DNA of 64,000 bases, taken from Solibacillus sp040274725. GTDB lineage: Bacteria; Bacillota; Bacilli; Bacillales_A; Planococcaceae. A program made the translations under genes and the position numbers. The notes beneath the pieces were generated by a model. That model searched no databases. It was not told the DNA's origin and worked only from the letters and a program-made list of their open reading frames with translations. Below are positions 33,762 to 42,007 of this stretch, one piece after another (the first letter of the stretch is position 1; every line of letters begins with the position of its first letter). The stretch is from assembly GCA_040274725.1 (NCBI GenBank), contig JBEMAQ010000004.1, positions 1 through 64,000 on the forward strand, given 5' to 3'.

Positions 33762-33793
33762 ATTATGTCTTGCGATATATCGTCTAACATAAT
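33762..33793. promoter_or_regulatory. PadR operator candidate, 32-bp dyad
   Basis: The outer arms ATTATGT and ACATAAT and the inner palindrome CGATATATCG share one symmetry centre at 33777.5, just upstream of the PadR start codon. PadR sites often contain ATGT/ACAT half-sites. Confidence 0.65.
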
Positions 33794-33960
33794 AGTAACG
33801 AAAAACATAGTAGCTGTAAATAAAAAGCATAAAAATTTCCGAATAGTGTTAATCATCAAAAATATCATACAAATAATACATCTATTTATGTAAATACCAT
33901 CATTATTTTTCATAATAATGGTATATTGTAATAATATTCAATTATAAAGAAGGTGCAATT

Positions 33961-35643
33961 TTGAAGTTATTCGGAAAAACATTCGCCAATTTTGGGATGG
34001 TCATTGCTATATTCATTGCTTTGAGCGGTTACTCCCTTTATCAGGCAACCATTTTAAAAGAAAATAGCGATACGATTGACCAAGAGGGTGTCGGTCCGTC
34101 TCTGCAATTAGTTCAAATAGGCATTGATATTGAAAATATTCGCGTTCAAATGTTAACCGCGCTTACATTTGAAAACACAGAGCCAACAAAACTAGCCACA
34201 GCAAATTTAGATGCTGTACCAACAATTCATGCAATATTTGCCGAGGAAAAATCGAACGAGCTGACTGCTGCGCTTGCGCAATTTGACACAAATTGGTCAG
34301 CATTTGAACCACGTGTACGTGCGAATATTGAGCGCATCAATAATGAAGACTGGGCAGGTGCAAAAACAGGATTACAAGAGATCAAGCCCTATTTTGAAGA
34401 TGTGCAAGCAGCCTTTAATAACGTATTAAATGCACAGTCTACAGACGTCGCGCGCATTTCACAAAATACCGAGACGGTTTATAAAAACATGATGACGGTT
34501 AGCTTTATTTTAATTGCCACTGCAACAATGCTTGCTCTTATACTGGCTTTGCTATTTAGTAAACAGCTTGTCAATCGGTTAAATCAGCTACTCAAAAAGG
34601 TACAACACATTGCAGATGGTAATTTAACGACTGCGCCGCTTGAATTAAAGGGACATGATGAAATTGTTCTTGTTGCGCAAGGTGTCAACGGGATGCAGCA
34701 GTCATTAATAACACTTGTAAAAGAAGCGTCAATTTCTAGTGAGCTCGTATCCGCAAGTGCTGAGGAATTGCACGCGACTACACAGGATAGCTTATATGCA
34801 GCTGAGCAAATTACGAATTTATCGACAAAATCTTATAGCGGTGCCGAGGCGCAAATGAATAGTATAGCAACTATTACCGCGAATGTGCAGACGATGGAGA
34901 GGAGCATTCAACTCATTGCGACAAATAGTCAACATATGAGTACAGCAGCACAGCAAACGGTCCACAAAACAATGTTTGGCACACAGACAGTTGAAGAAGT
35001 GAATATGCAAATTGCATTAATTGCGGAAACATCCGAAATGACGGAAGCATCTGTCCAAAGTTTGCAGACAAAATCACAGCAAATTAGCTCGATTGTGAAT
35101 ATGATTACACAAATTTCTGATCAAACGAACTTACTTGCACTAAATGCTTCCATTGAGGCTGCACGTGCGGGTGAGGCTGGTAAGGGCTTTGCTGTAGTAG
35201 CAGACGAGGTGCGCAATCTAGCAGAGGAATCTCGTACATCGGCACAGCAAATCGAAGTGATGGTACACGAAATTCAGCGTGATATTCATACAGTTATGCA
35301 GTCGATTCAAGAGGAAGCCACGCGCGTACAACAAGGCTTACTCAAATCAGATGAAGTACGCACGGTCTTTAGTGAAATTGAGATGATGATTAGTGACGTG
35401 TCTACAAATACACAAGAGATGAGTGCCTCGATTGGAGATGTTTCTCTATTAGGAAAACAAATCATCACACATCTTGAAAATGTAGAGCAGCTAGCCAACC
35501 AATCACTTACTGACGCGACGCAAAGTAAAGAATCGGCCGAAACGCAGCTAAGTGCAACAGAGGAGCTTTCTGCCGCAAGTGACGCACTTGCCAATTTAGC
35601 CGAGCAGTTGCAAAGTACGATTCAACATTTCAAAGTTTACTAG
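33961..35643 (+). CDS. Methyl-accepting chemotaxis protein
   Basis: 560 residues: TM1 (about 8-28), an extracellular four-helix-bundle-type sensor (about 30-175), TM2 (about 178-200), HAMP (about 200-255) and a long cytoplasmic signalling coiled coil. Its tip includes QTNLLALNASIEAARAGE and FAVVADEVRNLAEES, which binds CheA/CheW. The start codon is TTG, preceded by GAAGGTG. No chemotaxis genes adjoin it, so it is an orphan receptor. Ligand unknown. A terminator follows. Confidence 0.93.
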   Translation: MKLFGKTFANFGMVIAIFIALSGYSLYQATILKENSDTIDQEGVGPSLQLVQIGIDIENIRVQMLTALTFENTEPTKLATANLDAVPTIHAIFAEEKSNELTAALAQFDTNWSAFEPRVRANIERINNEDWAGAKTGLQEIKPYFEDVQAAFNNVLNAQSTDVARISQNTETVYKNMMTVSFILIATATMLALILALLFSKQLVNRLNQLLKKVQHIADGNLTTAPLELKGHDEIVLVAQGVNGMQQSLITLVKEASISSELVSASAEELHATTQDSLYAAEQITNLSTKSYSGAEAQMNSIATITANVQTMERSIQLIATNSQHMSTAAQQTVHKTMFGTQTVEEVNMQIALIAETSEMTEASVQSLQTKSQQISSIVNMITQISDQTNLLALNASIEAARAGEAGKGFAVVADEVRNLAEESRTSAQQIEVMVHEIQRDIHTVMQSIQEEATRVQQGLLKSDEVRTVFSEIEMMISDVSTNTQEMSASIGDVSLLGKQIITHLENVEQLANQSLTDATQSKESAETQLSATEELSAASDALANLAEQLQSTIQHFKVY

Positions 35644-35651
35644 AAAATAGA

Positions 35652-35692
35652 ATGAGCTGTACGAAAGAGAATTATCTTGAAGTACAGCTCAT
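35652..35692 (+). terminator. Terminator of the chemoreceptor gene
   Basis: An 11-bp stem ATGAGCTGTAC/GTACAGCTCAT with a 19-base loop, followed by a weak T-tract. Confidence 0.65.
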
Positions 35693-35756
35693 TTACTTAA
35701 AAAAGCTATAATAATCTATTTTTACAGCAAGCTAGTTACCTAAGGGGGGTCTTTCT

Positions 35757-36224
35757 ATGGCATATACGGAACAACTAACAATCGAAACATTATCTGCGCA
35801 TAATCTGGACAACATTAATGAGCTCATCACGCAACTACTGAGTGAACTCGATGACTCGCCTGTTCAGACAGCGGACTATAAAGAGGCTGCCTTGCAATTT
35901 CTTCAGTCGCCAAAATCCATTGTTTTTGCAGCAAAATATGAGAATCACTATGTCGGCTTGCTAACAGCAGTTGAATCTGTAGCCATTTATGCAAACGGTA
36001 CTTACGGTGTTATTCAAGAATTATATGTCTTGAAAGAAGCACGCTCACTCGCGGTCGGACATCAGTTAATCTATGCGGTAAAATGCTATGCTGAAAAAAA
36101 CAACTGGAAGCGACTTGAAGTGACGACACCTGATCCTACTGAGTGGGCACGGACGGTTGCTTTTTATGAAAAACAAGGCTTTACGTCCATTGGTTTACGC
36201 CTTAAATATGTATTAGAAAGTTAA
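35757..36224 (+). CDS. GNAT acetyltransferase
   Basis: 155 residues with the GNAT fold: the beta4 region VIQELYVLKEARSLAVGHQLIYAVK holds the acetyl-CoA loop in a variant form (A-V-G-H instead of the usual Q/RxxGxG/A), followed by WKRLEVTTP and FYEKQGF near the end. AGGGGGG precedes the start. Monocistronic. The substrate is unknown; the weak cofactor loop makes catalytic activity a little less sure. Confidence 0.8.
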   Translation: MAYTEQLTIETLSAHNLDNINELITQLLSELDDSPVQTADYKEAALQFLQSPKSIVFAAKYENHYVGLLTAVESVAIYANGTYGVIQELYVLKEARSLAVGHQLIYAVKCYAEKNNWKRLEVTTPDPTEWARTVAFYEKQGFTSIGLRLKYVLES

Positions 36225-36225
36225 A

Positions 36226-36257
36226 AAAAGGCGATTCGCTAAGCTGAATCGCCTTTT
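36226..36257. terminator. Bidirectional terminator
   Basis: A 12-bp stem AAAAGGCGATTC/GAATCGCCTTTT with an 8-base loop, between the convergent GNAT and CobW genes. Confidence 0.9.
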
Positions 36258-36259
36258 CT

Positions 36260-37438
36260 TTAAGCTACAACAAATTTTGGCAATGGATCACGTAGCTTTG
36301 ACCAGTCGCTCGTCATTTCCTCATCCGTTAGCAGACATGCATCTAGTTGCTGTTCAATTAACGTACGGTCTAGACCAATCCCAATAAGCACAAGCTCAGT
36401 CTGCTTATCGCCAAACTCAGCATCCCAGCGTTGTTTTAGGCCTGGGTCTTGCTGAAGCTCAATCTCCTGCTCAGCCTCAGGTAAATCTGCAATCCATTCA
36501 CCGGCTCCTTGGAACTGAATCGACGAGCCAGCTTGTGAGATAATGCCAGCCATATCACGCGTTGCTAGCCAGAAAAAGCCTTTTGCGCGTACAATTTCTA
36601 CCGGCAAATTATCTAACCACGCATACCAGCGCTCTGGGTGGAATGGACGTCTTCTCCGATAAACAAATGAAGAAATGCCATACTCTTCTGTTTCCGGCAC
36701 ATGTTCCTCATTTAATTCTTTGATCCAGCCTGCTCCTTGGCTTGACTTGTCAAAATCAAATAATTGACGATCGAGTAATTTGTCAATACCAATCATGCCA
36801 TTTTTCACAACATGCTGCTCTGCGTCAGGATTAAGCTTCAATAAAAAGGCCTGTAAAGTTGCCAAATACTCCGGTGTCACTAAATCCGCCTTTGTAATGC
36901 AGAAAATATTCGCAAATTCAATTTGGTCAATAAGTAAATCTGACACATCACGCTGATCAAATGCATCGGCTGTTTGCTTCCGTTCAAGTAGTGTCTCCCC
37001 ACTCTCATAATCGTCCCAGAAACGGTTCGCATCCACGACCGTAATCATCGCGTCAAGCGTGCAGTGCGGCGTTAAGTCAATGCCTGTTTCCTCGTCAATA
37101 TAGCTAAATGTTTGTGCAACGGGAATTGGCTCACTAATACCTGTTGATTCGATGACAATCGCGTCAATATCGCCAGCTTTAGCAAGTTTCTCCACTTCAA
37201 TTAGTAAATCCTCACGCAACGTGCAGCAAATGCAGCCATTTGTCAGCTCCACTAATTTTTCGGTCGTACGCGAAAAGCCACCGCCTTCAAGTAGCTGCGA
37301 ATCAATATTAATTTCGCTCATATCATTGACAATGACCGCAATTTTTTTACCTGCGCGGTTTGTGAGTAGCTGATTTAAAATCGTTGTTTTCCCTGCCCCT
37401 AAATAACCACTTAGCACAGTCACTGGAATTTTCTTCAT
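36260..37438 (-). CDS. CobW/COG0523 GTPase, zinc-starvation type
   Basis: A G3E-family metal-chaperone GTPase of 392 residues. The P-loop GYLGAGKTTILNQLL lies at the N-terminus. The metal-binding CICC is in NGCICCTLR, ESTGISEP is the switch region, and CITKAD corresponds to the guanine-binding NKxD. The C-terminal CobW_C domain follows, without a histidine-rich tract. The start is the ATG at 37438 after AGAGGGGG. It lies downstream of a Zur-boxed gene for zinc-free ribosomal protein L33. Bacillus ZagA (YciC) is a Zur-regulated zinc chaperone of this family, so a role in zinc delivery during starvation is likely. Confidence 0.9.
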   Translation of the reverse strand: MKKIPVTVLSGYLGAGKTTILNQLLTNRAGKKIAVIVNDMSEINIDSQLLEGGGFSRTTEKLVELTNGCICCTLREDLLIEVEKLAKAGDIDAIVIESTGISEPIPVAQTFSYIDEETGIDLTPHCTLDAMITVVDANRFWDDYESGETLLERKQTADAFDQRDVSDLLIDQIEFANIFCITKADLVTPEYLATLQAFLLKLNPDAEQHVVKNGMIGIDKLLDRQLFDFDKSSQGAGWIKELNEEHVPETEEYGISSFVYRRRRPFHPERWYAWLDNLPVEIVRAKGFFWLATRDMAGIISQAGSSIQFQGAGEWIADLPEAEQEIELQQDPGLKQRWDAEFGDKQTELVLIGIGLDRTLIEQQLDACLLTDEEMTSDWSKLRDPLPKFVVA

Positions 37439-37467
37439 ATGTATCCCCCTCTTGTCTGTAAAAAAAG

Positions 37468-37499
37468 ACATCTTTATAGATTTTCACCTATAAAGATGT
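37468..37499 (-). terminator. Hairpin with U-run between rpmG and the CobW gene
   Basis: On the minus strand ACATCTTTATAG and CTATAAAGATGT form a perfect 12-bp stem with an 8-base loop, followed by CTTTTTTT. It would stop most transcripts after rpmG, so the GTPase may be made from read-through or a separate promoter. Confidence 0.85.
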
Positions 37500-37505
37500 G
37501 TCCAT

Positions 37506-37655
37506 TTATTTCGTTTCGCGGTGTAGTGTCACGCGCTTTAGACGCGGACAATATTTTTTCAATTCAATTCGCTCTGGGTTGTTTCGTTTATTTTTCGTCG
37601 TAATATAATTGCGGTCCCCTGTTTCTGTACACGCTAATGTAATGTTTACACGCAT
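37506..37655 (-). CDS. rpmG: Ribosomal protein L33, zinc-independent paralogue
   Basis: A 49-residue protein starting MRVNITLAC and ending LHRETK, a clear L33. Zinc-binding L33 has two CxxC pairs. Here the second cysteine of each pair is replaced: Cys9 is kept but residue 12 is Thr, and Cys36 is kept but residue 39 is Leu. This is the 'C-minus' form that replaces the zinc form under zinc limitation and releases zinc. A near-perfect Zur box about 20 bases upstream of the start supports zinc control. A terminator and then a CobW-type GTPase follow. Confidence 0.93.
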   Translation of the reverse strand: MRVNITLACTETGDRNYITTKNKRNNPERIELKKYCPRLKRVTLHRETK

Positions 37656-37673
37656 TTTGTTACACTCCTTTTT

Positions 37674-37694
37674 AAATCGTAATGATTACGTTTT
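37674..37694. promoter_or_regulatory. Zur box upstream of rpmG
   Basis: It contains TCGTAATGATTACG, flanked by AAA and TTTT, matching the Bacillus Zur consensus (TCGTAATnATTACGA core with A/T flanks) at about 20 of 21 positions. It overlaps the expected promoter. Confidence 0.9.
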
Positions 37695-37745
37695 AAATGA
37701 TACGATTAAATTTTGGAATCGTCAAGTGGTTTTTAAACAAAAAAA

Positions 37746-37772
37746 GACAGTCCCTCATTTTTAGTGACTGTC
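37746..37772 (-). terminator. Terminator of the 183-residue unknown gene
   Basis: On the minus strand GACAGTC/GACTGTC forms a 7-bp stem with a 13-base loop, followed by T7. Confidence 0.75.
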
Positions 37773-37806
37773 GACGGTACAATATAAGTAAAAAAGAGGT
37801 GATTTT

Positions 37807-37839
37807 ATGTTCCCGACACCCGTATTAAAATTTGCCTGA
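37807..37839 (+). other. Ten-codon open frame with a good ribosome binding site
   Basis: GAGGTG lies 5 bases before ATG; the frame reads MFPTPVLKFA and then TGA. In the same frame, DNLVKFRNLSQK continues to a second stop. It may be the head of a decayed gene or a short peptide. I cannot identify it. Confidence 0.25.
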
Positions 37840-37864
37840 TAATCTTGTGAAGTTTCGTAATTTA

Positions 37865-38416
37865 TCACAAAAGTAACTGAACCCATTTATGCCGTGGCTT
37901 AGTCGAAACACTTTGTAGCAAACTTTCCGGCACAATCATCAGCACATTTGGCAAATCCTTTTCAAAAAGATTGCTAACCGTAATATCTCCCGCAATCTCC
38001 TCACCAATCGCCGCGCTTAAAAATGGCACTGCTTTATAAATCCCGGTCGCAAGTCGGATGAAGCAATCATTTATTTTTGCGAGCCACGGGTTATTTTCTA
38101 ACGTCAATGGATACGTATAAGCAAAATGCTGTGCAAACGCATTTTGCGGAATTGAAATCGTCAAATTTCCAAGTGCTAAGGCGCTTATACGACAAGGGAA
38201 AAAGATGTCTGGCCACATTTCTAAAGCACCGAACACAATTGTCATAGGACTCTCTTCAAACAACGGTGCACGAAATGGAACCGTTCGTTGTTGATCCACC
38301 CAAAAATTTGTTAATGCAGGCTCACGCATTAGCCTAGCAAAAGCCTTCTCCATTTGTTTTTTATGTGCAAACTCAATTGTTAACTCATAGTCACTACCTG
38401 TCCAAATTCCTTCCAC
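37865..38416 (-). CDS. Protein of unknown function, 183 residues
   Basis: No family recognised. A soluble protein without signal peptide or membrane segment. It begins MEGIWTGSDYELTIEFAHK and contains FPCRISALALGNLTISIP and GEEIAGDITV. The ribosome binding region is GAAGG a few bases before the ATG, and a terminator follows the stop codon, so it looks like a genuine monocistronic gene. Its pattern of short beta strands at the start could suit a small immunity-like or SMI1-like fold, but that is a weak impression. Confidence 0.6.
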   Translation of the reverse strand: MEGIWTGSDYELTIEFAHKKQMEKAFARLMREPALTNFWVDQQRTVPFRAPLFEESPMTIVFGALEMWPDIFFPCRISALALGNLTISIPQNAFAQHFAYTYPLTLENNPWLAKINDCFIRLATGIYKAVPFLSAAIGEEIAGDITVSNLFEKDLPNVLMIVPESLLQSVSTKPRHKWVQLLL

Positions 38417-38590
38417 TTACCTCACCCAGCCCTCTTACAAAATCCTTCTATCTTTTTATCATAACATCCACCAAAAAAATTATTTAGTAGCGGGTAGTCA
38501 TTTTCTTCCGACTACTCACATAAACTAACTCTCGAAGGGTAATCCACTAGCCTTCAAATGACTATTAACATGAATAGAGGGGTTGGAAGT

Positions 38591-39790
38591 ATGTCAGAGG
38601 TTTTAACGCAATTTGTCATGCCAACATTAAATGTGGTTGGAGCGGGCGCAATTCAAGAAGTTGGGAAACATTTAAACAATTTAGGAGTAAAAAAACCATT
38701 AATTGTAACAGATGAGGGCCTACACGCTTTAGGCTTATCACAACAGCTAGCGGACATTATTACAGCAGCTGAAATTGACGTAGCAATTTTCTCAAAAGCA
38801 GAGCCAAATCCGACGGATCAAAATATTGAAAACGGGATTGCTGTATATATTGCGGAAGGCTGTGATTCGATCGTCTCGCTTGGTGGCGGTAGTGCACACG
38901 ATGCGGCAAAGGGCATCGGTATCATCGCTTCAAATGGCGGGCGCATTCATGATTATGAAGGCGTCGATCAAACGCAAAATCCGTTAGTCCCATTAATTGC
39001 AGTCAATACAACAGCGGGTACGGCGAGTGAAATGACACGCTTTACGATTATTACCGATACTGCGCGTAAAGTGAAAATGGCGATTGTGGACAAACATGTT
39101 ACCCCACTCGTATCGATCAATGACCCAGAGTTAATGATTGGATTACCACCGGCATTAACAGCGGCGACAGGCCTTGATGCGTTAACGCACGCAATTGAAG
39201 CGTTTGTTTCGACGAATGCTACCCCGATTACAGATGCTTGCGCGGAAAAAGTATTACAGTTAATTCCACAATATTTACCACGCGCTTATGCAAACGGTAG
39301 CGACCTCGAGGCACGTGAGCAAATGGTGTATGCACAGTTTTTAGCAGGGATGGCGTTTAACAATGCATCACTCGGCTATGTACACGCGATTGCCCACCAA
39401 TTAGGCGGCTTCTACAACCTGCCACACGGCGTATGTAACGCGATTTTACTGCCACACGTTTGCCGCTTCAATTTAACAGCACGTACAGAGCGCTTTGCGA
39501 AAATCGCGGAATTACTGGGCGCAAATATAGAATTCTTAAGCAAGCGTGACGCGGCTGAAAAAGCAATCGCGGTCATCGAAAAATTAGCGAAGGACTTAAA
39601 TATCCCTGCTGGCTTCCGTGAGTTAGGTGCGAAGGATGAGGATATCGAAATTTTAGCGAAAAATGCGATGCTCGACGTATGCGCCGCAACAAATCCTCGT
39701 AAAGCAACACTTGAGGAGATTAAACAAATTATTACGGCTGCTATGGGACCTGTTGTCGTGAAACAGCAGGAAACACTGACGGTTTCATAA
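38591..39790 (+). CDS. Iron-containing alcohol dehydrogenase
   Basis: A group-III NAD-dependent alcohol dehydrogenase of 399 residues. The NAD-binding SLGGGSAHDAAKG motif lies near residue 95, VNTTAGTASEMTRFT follows, and metal ligands fall in the DALTHAIEAF and GYVHAIAHQLGGFYNLPHGVCNA signatures. It is close in style to Fe-ADHs of the YugJ/AdhB type and 1,3-propanediol dehydrogenases. The ATG at 38591 lies after a purine-rich GGGGTTGGAAG; an upstream in-frame ATG at 38558 has no ribosome binding site. Monocistronic, with a terminator. The alcohol substrate cannot be told. Confidence 0.92.
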   Translation: MSEVLTQFVMPTLNVVGAGAIQEVGKHLNNLGVKKPLIVTDEGLHALGLSQQLADIITAAEIDVAIFSKAEPNPTDQNIENGIAVYIAEGCDSIVSLGGGSAHDAAKGIGIIASNGGRIHDYEGVDQTQNPLVPLIAVNTTAGTASEMTRFTIITDTARKVKMAIVDKHVTPLVSINDPELMIGLPPALTAATGLDALTHAIEAFVSTNATPITDACAEKVLQLIPQYLPRAYANGSDLEAREQMVYAQFLAGMAFNNASLGYVHAIAHQLGGFYNLPHGVCNAILLPHVCRFNLTARTERFAKIAELLGANIEFLSKRDAAEKAIAVIEKLAKDLNIPAGFRELGAKDEDIEILAKNAMLDVCAATNPRKATLEEIKQIITAAMGPVVVKQQETLTVS

Positions 39791-39808
39791 TTAAAAAATT
39801 GATAAAGG

Positions 39809-39843
39809 ATAGGCCAAGCGTTTTTTGCTTGGTCTATTCTTTT
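39809..39843 (+). terminator. Terminator of the alcohol dehydrogenase gene
   Basis: An 11-bp stem ATAGGCCAAGC/GCTTGGTCTAT with one G-U pair and a T-rich tail. Confidence 0.85.
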
Positions 39844-39914
39844 TGTTGTGTCAAAATCTGATAACTCCCCCTAAAGGAATAGGCTTTCTCGCTCGTTAAA
39901 ATACGTAACCAAAA

Positions 39915-39950
39915 AATAATGCGCTTACCTCATGAGGCGAGCGCATTATT
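39915..39950 (-). terminator. Terminator of the four-gene unknown operon
   Basis: An 11-bp stem AATAATGCGCT/AGCGCATTATT followed on the minus strand by TTTTTTGG. It overlaps the stop codon of the last gene. Confidence 0.85.
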
Positions 39951-40209
39951 TTTTCGGAATCGTCGCAAAGTAGATATCACTCAGTTCGTAAACGCTGCAC
40001 TGCTTCAACGACCACGTAAACGAAATAAACCCCTCGTCCTCATCACTTACTAGAACGTCCCGATCATTAAACTTCGCCATGAGTTCCCTAGTTTCCTCAC
40101 CTGTTTGTTGCGCTAAATAATGTTTTAACAGTCCCCGCTCAGCCTCTGTCGCTACGGGGGTGTTGCGTTTTTCTTGAAGCAGTGTATCAATTTGCTCTTT
40201 ACTTAGCAT
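39946..40209 (-). CDS. Small protein of unknown function, last gene of an overlapping operon
   Basis: 87 residues, acidic, no signal peptide or membrane segment; it ends SDIYFATIPKK. No family recognised. Its start overlaps the upstream DUF2283-like gene by 11 bases and its stop codon lies within the operon terminator. Four consecutive genes (39946-41833) overlap in this way, implying a shared, probably complex-forming or sequentially acting, function. Confidence 0.65.
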   Translation of the reverse strand: MLSKEQIDTLLQEKRNTPVATEAERGLLKHYLAQQTGEETRELMAKFNDRDVLVSDEDEGFISFTWSLKQCSVYELSDIYFATIPKK

Positions 40210-40564
40210 CGTAGCGCGCCATATTCTCTATTTCAATCGCCACAAGATCCTTATAATCCGCGCCTGCAAAATGAAACGCGATTCCTGCTTGGCGGAATGT
40301 GGATAAAGGCTTTTTTTGCTGTAGCTGCAATATAGCGGTAGCACCTGTTTTGACAAATGTACGGCTCGTCTCAAATGCATCCTTCAGCGTATGCGCCTCG
40401 CCTCTGAAAAATTCAATCCCAACAATACGCCCCTTTTTATCTAAATCAACCATCATGTCATAACTCACGTCAAGATCAAGCGTTTGCTTAATTCCACCTG
40501 GTACATCCGCCAAAATCTGCACATAGCCTAGCGCAGAATCCTCATCATATGTAATTCTCGTCAT
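40199..40564 (-). CDS. DUF2283-like protein
   Basis: 121 residues from the ATG at 40564. The N-terminal half has the DUF2283 pattern: ITYDEDSALGYVQI, then DLDVSYDMMVDLDKKGRIVGIEFF. This small beta-domain of unknown function is often found in toxin-antitoxin-like or regulatory contexts, but no role is established. The C-terminal half (FRQAGIAFHFAGADYKDLVAIEIENM) is not recognised. It overlaps the upstream gene by 20 bases and the downstream one by 11. A good AAGGG lies upstream within the preceding gene. Confidence 0.65.
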   Translation of the reverse strand: MTRITYDEDSALGYVQILADVPGGIKQTLDLDVSYDMMVDLDKKGRIVGIEFFRGEAHTLKDAFETSRTFVKTGATAILQLQQKKPLSTFRQAGIAFHFAGADYKDLVAIEIENMARYDAK

Positions 40565-41303
40565 CAACATTCGTCCCTTCATCTTTCCTATATCCAATCA
40601 CTTGATGCTCGTTCACTTCTAAAAACAGCACATCGCCTTTTTGCATACAAGACCGAACCTTATCCGAGCTATTTGTCTGAAAGCGCATCAGCTCATCGTT
40701 TTCTTGTAACACAATCAGTTCATTTTCTTGTATAAAAAACCAGTTCGGATATGAATAGCAAAATGCTAACACATTGCCAGCATTAAATGGCAGCGCGCGA
40801 TTGTTTATGCGTGATAGTGCTTCATCAAAAAATAATAGCTTATCATCATCTACGTGTAAAACAGCGTATGGCTTATGACGCGCAAACAAAATATCATACG
40901 TTAGACCGTTACTAGTCGCCACGTCATGCCACTCTTTTCTCATCCCATCTATATAAGCTGCGACTAAATAATGCCCGTCCTCAAATACTCCCTCATCACT
41001 ATATGTACAGAGTACGCCGCGCGAAATGACGACTAAGTCATGGACAAAGCGCCCGACCTCGACCTGACTTTTTTGCGCGCCTTCAAGCGTATAAAACGAC
41101 ACATTATGTCCATCATACAGTGCGAGAACGTTACCTGTTAAACGGATTTGATCATTATGCGTACTCGCAGAAAACGTATAATGATCATCTATATAAACAA
41201 GCGCTTCACTACGTCCCTTCACGCGCACAGCTGTCTGAAAATTAGCATAATCCGCATCAAGTATTTTCTCTGTCGTTTCAAACAGTATGGATTTTGTTAT
41301 CAT
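40545..41303 (-). CDS. Predicted beta-repeat protein of unknown function
   Basis: 252 residues from the ATG at 41303, which overlaps the previous stop codon as ATGA. The sequence shows repeated short beta-hairpin units ending in aromatic or charged turns (NVLALYDGHNVSFYTLEG, YAVLHVDDDKLLFFDEA, NVLAFCYSYPNWFFIQE, DVLFLEVNEHQVIGYRKD). This suggests a five- to seven-bladed propeller or similar repeat fold. No signal peptide. The family is not recognised. A longer frame reaching back into the upstream gene (to 41552) is an unlikely start. Confidence 0.62.
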   Translation of the reverse strand: MITKSILFETTEKILDADYANFQTAVRVKGRSEALVYIDDHYTFSASTHNDQIRLTGNVLALYDGHNVSFYTLEGAQKSQVEVGRFVHDLVVISRGVLCTYSDEGVFEDGHYLVAAYIDGMRKEWHDVATSNGLTYDILFARHKPYAVLHVDDDKLLFFDEALSRINNRALPFNAGNVLAFCYSYPNWFFIQENELIVLQENDELMRFQTNSSDKVRSCMQKGDVLFLEVNEHQVIGYRKDEGTNVDDENYI

Positions 41304-41833
41304 GCACTTCCCACCTCTATGTACCCAATCATTTGAAAGCCAACGTAATCTGTTTTCTTTGGAAAATCTCCGCGATAATAGCCATTCCAATAGCTTGCCA
41401 CGCGCGCTTTTTGTAAAGAATAGAACGCCTGATTTTCCTTGATAAACTGCAAAAGTATCGCGCGGTCTATTTGATGGACATGCTTCTTTATGACGTATAA
41501 AATTTCCACAACATACTCCCCTAAAAGCCGTATCACATAAGGAAGTACCCATGCCTCCTCAGTCTGTAAAATGCGCGTCACATGGCGCTGCCTAATAAAG
41601 CCGTCATGATGACGCGTAAACAAGCAGCTCGTAAGTAATTGCTGTCTCGGCGTCAATAATTCATACTGTACTTCTGGGAGCTCTCGAAAATAAACACGCT
41701 CTGGAATCGAGCACACCTCACCTTGAATCGTCACCTGAAAGCACGCTTGTTCTTTATTACTAACTTGGAGCATTGCTAAAACAAGCTGTACATCCTCTTT
41801 CAAAATACACGGGAAAGCCTTTGTTAGCTCCAT
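41300..41833 (-). CDS. Protein of unknown function, first gene of an overlapping operon
   Basis: 177 residues, soluble, with no recognised domain. The middle (LLTPRQQLLTSCLFTRHHDGFIRQRHVTRIL) and a helical stretch (VLPYVIRLLGEYVVEILYVIKKHV) suggest a mixed helical protein, perhaps a scaffold. GGAGG precedes the start (positions near 41842). The next three genes each overlap their neighbour by 4-20 bases. This operon is unlike its neighbours in having no nameable enzyme. Confidence 0.6.
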   Translation of the reverse strand: MELTKAFPCILKEDVQLVLAMLQVSNKEQACFQVTIQGEVCSIPERVYFRELPEVQYELLTPRQQLLTSCLFTRHHDGFIRQRHVTRILQTEEAWVLPYVIRLLGEYVVEILYVIKKHVHQIDRAILLQFIKENQAFYSLQKARVASYWNGYYRGDFPKKTDYVGFQMIGYIEVGSA

Positions 41834-42007
41834 CCAGAACCTCCTAACAATCTACTTTTGTTAGATTTATTCTCTATAATGGGATCCGCATAAATTTTTC
41901 TATTTATTCTGTTATTTTATCATAAATATTAAGAAATTCTTAATATTTCTCGTAGCTGTTTCTTAAGCTCTATTTGATATACTTCATTTATAAAGGAGTA
42001 ATTAACA

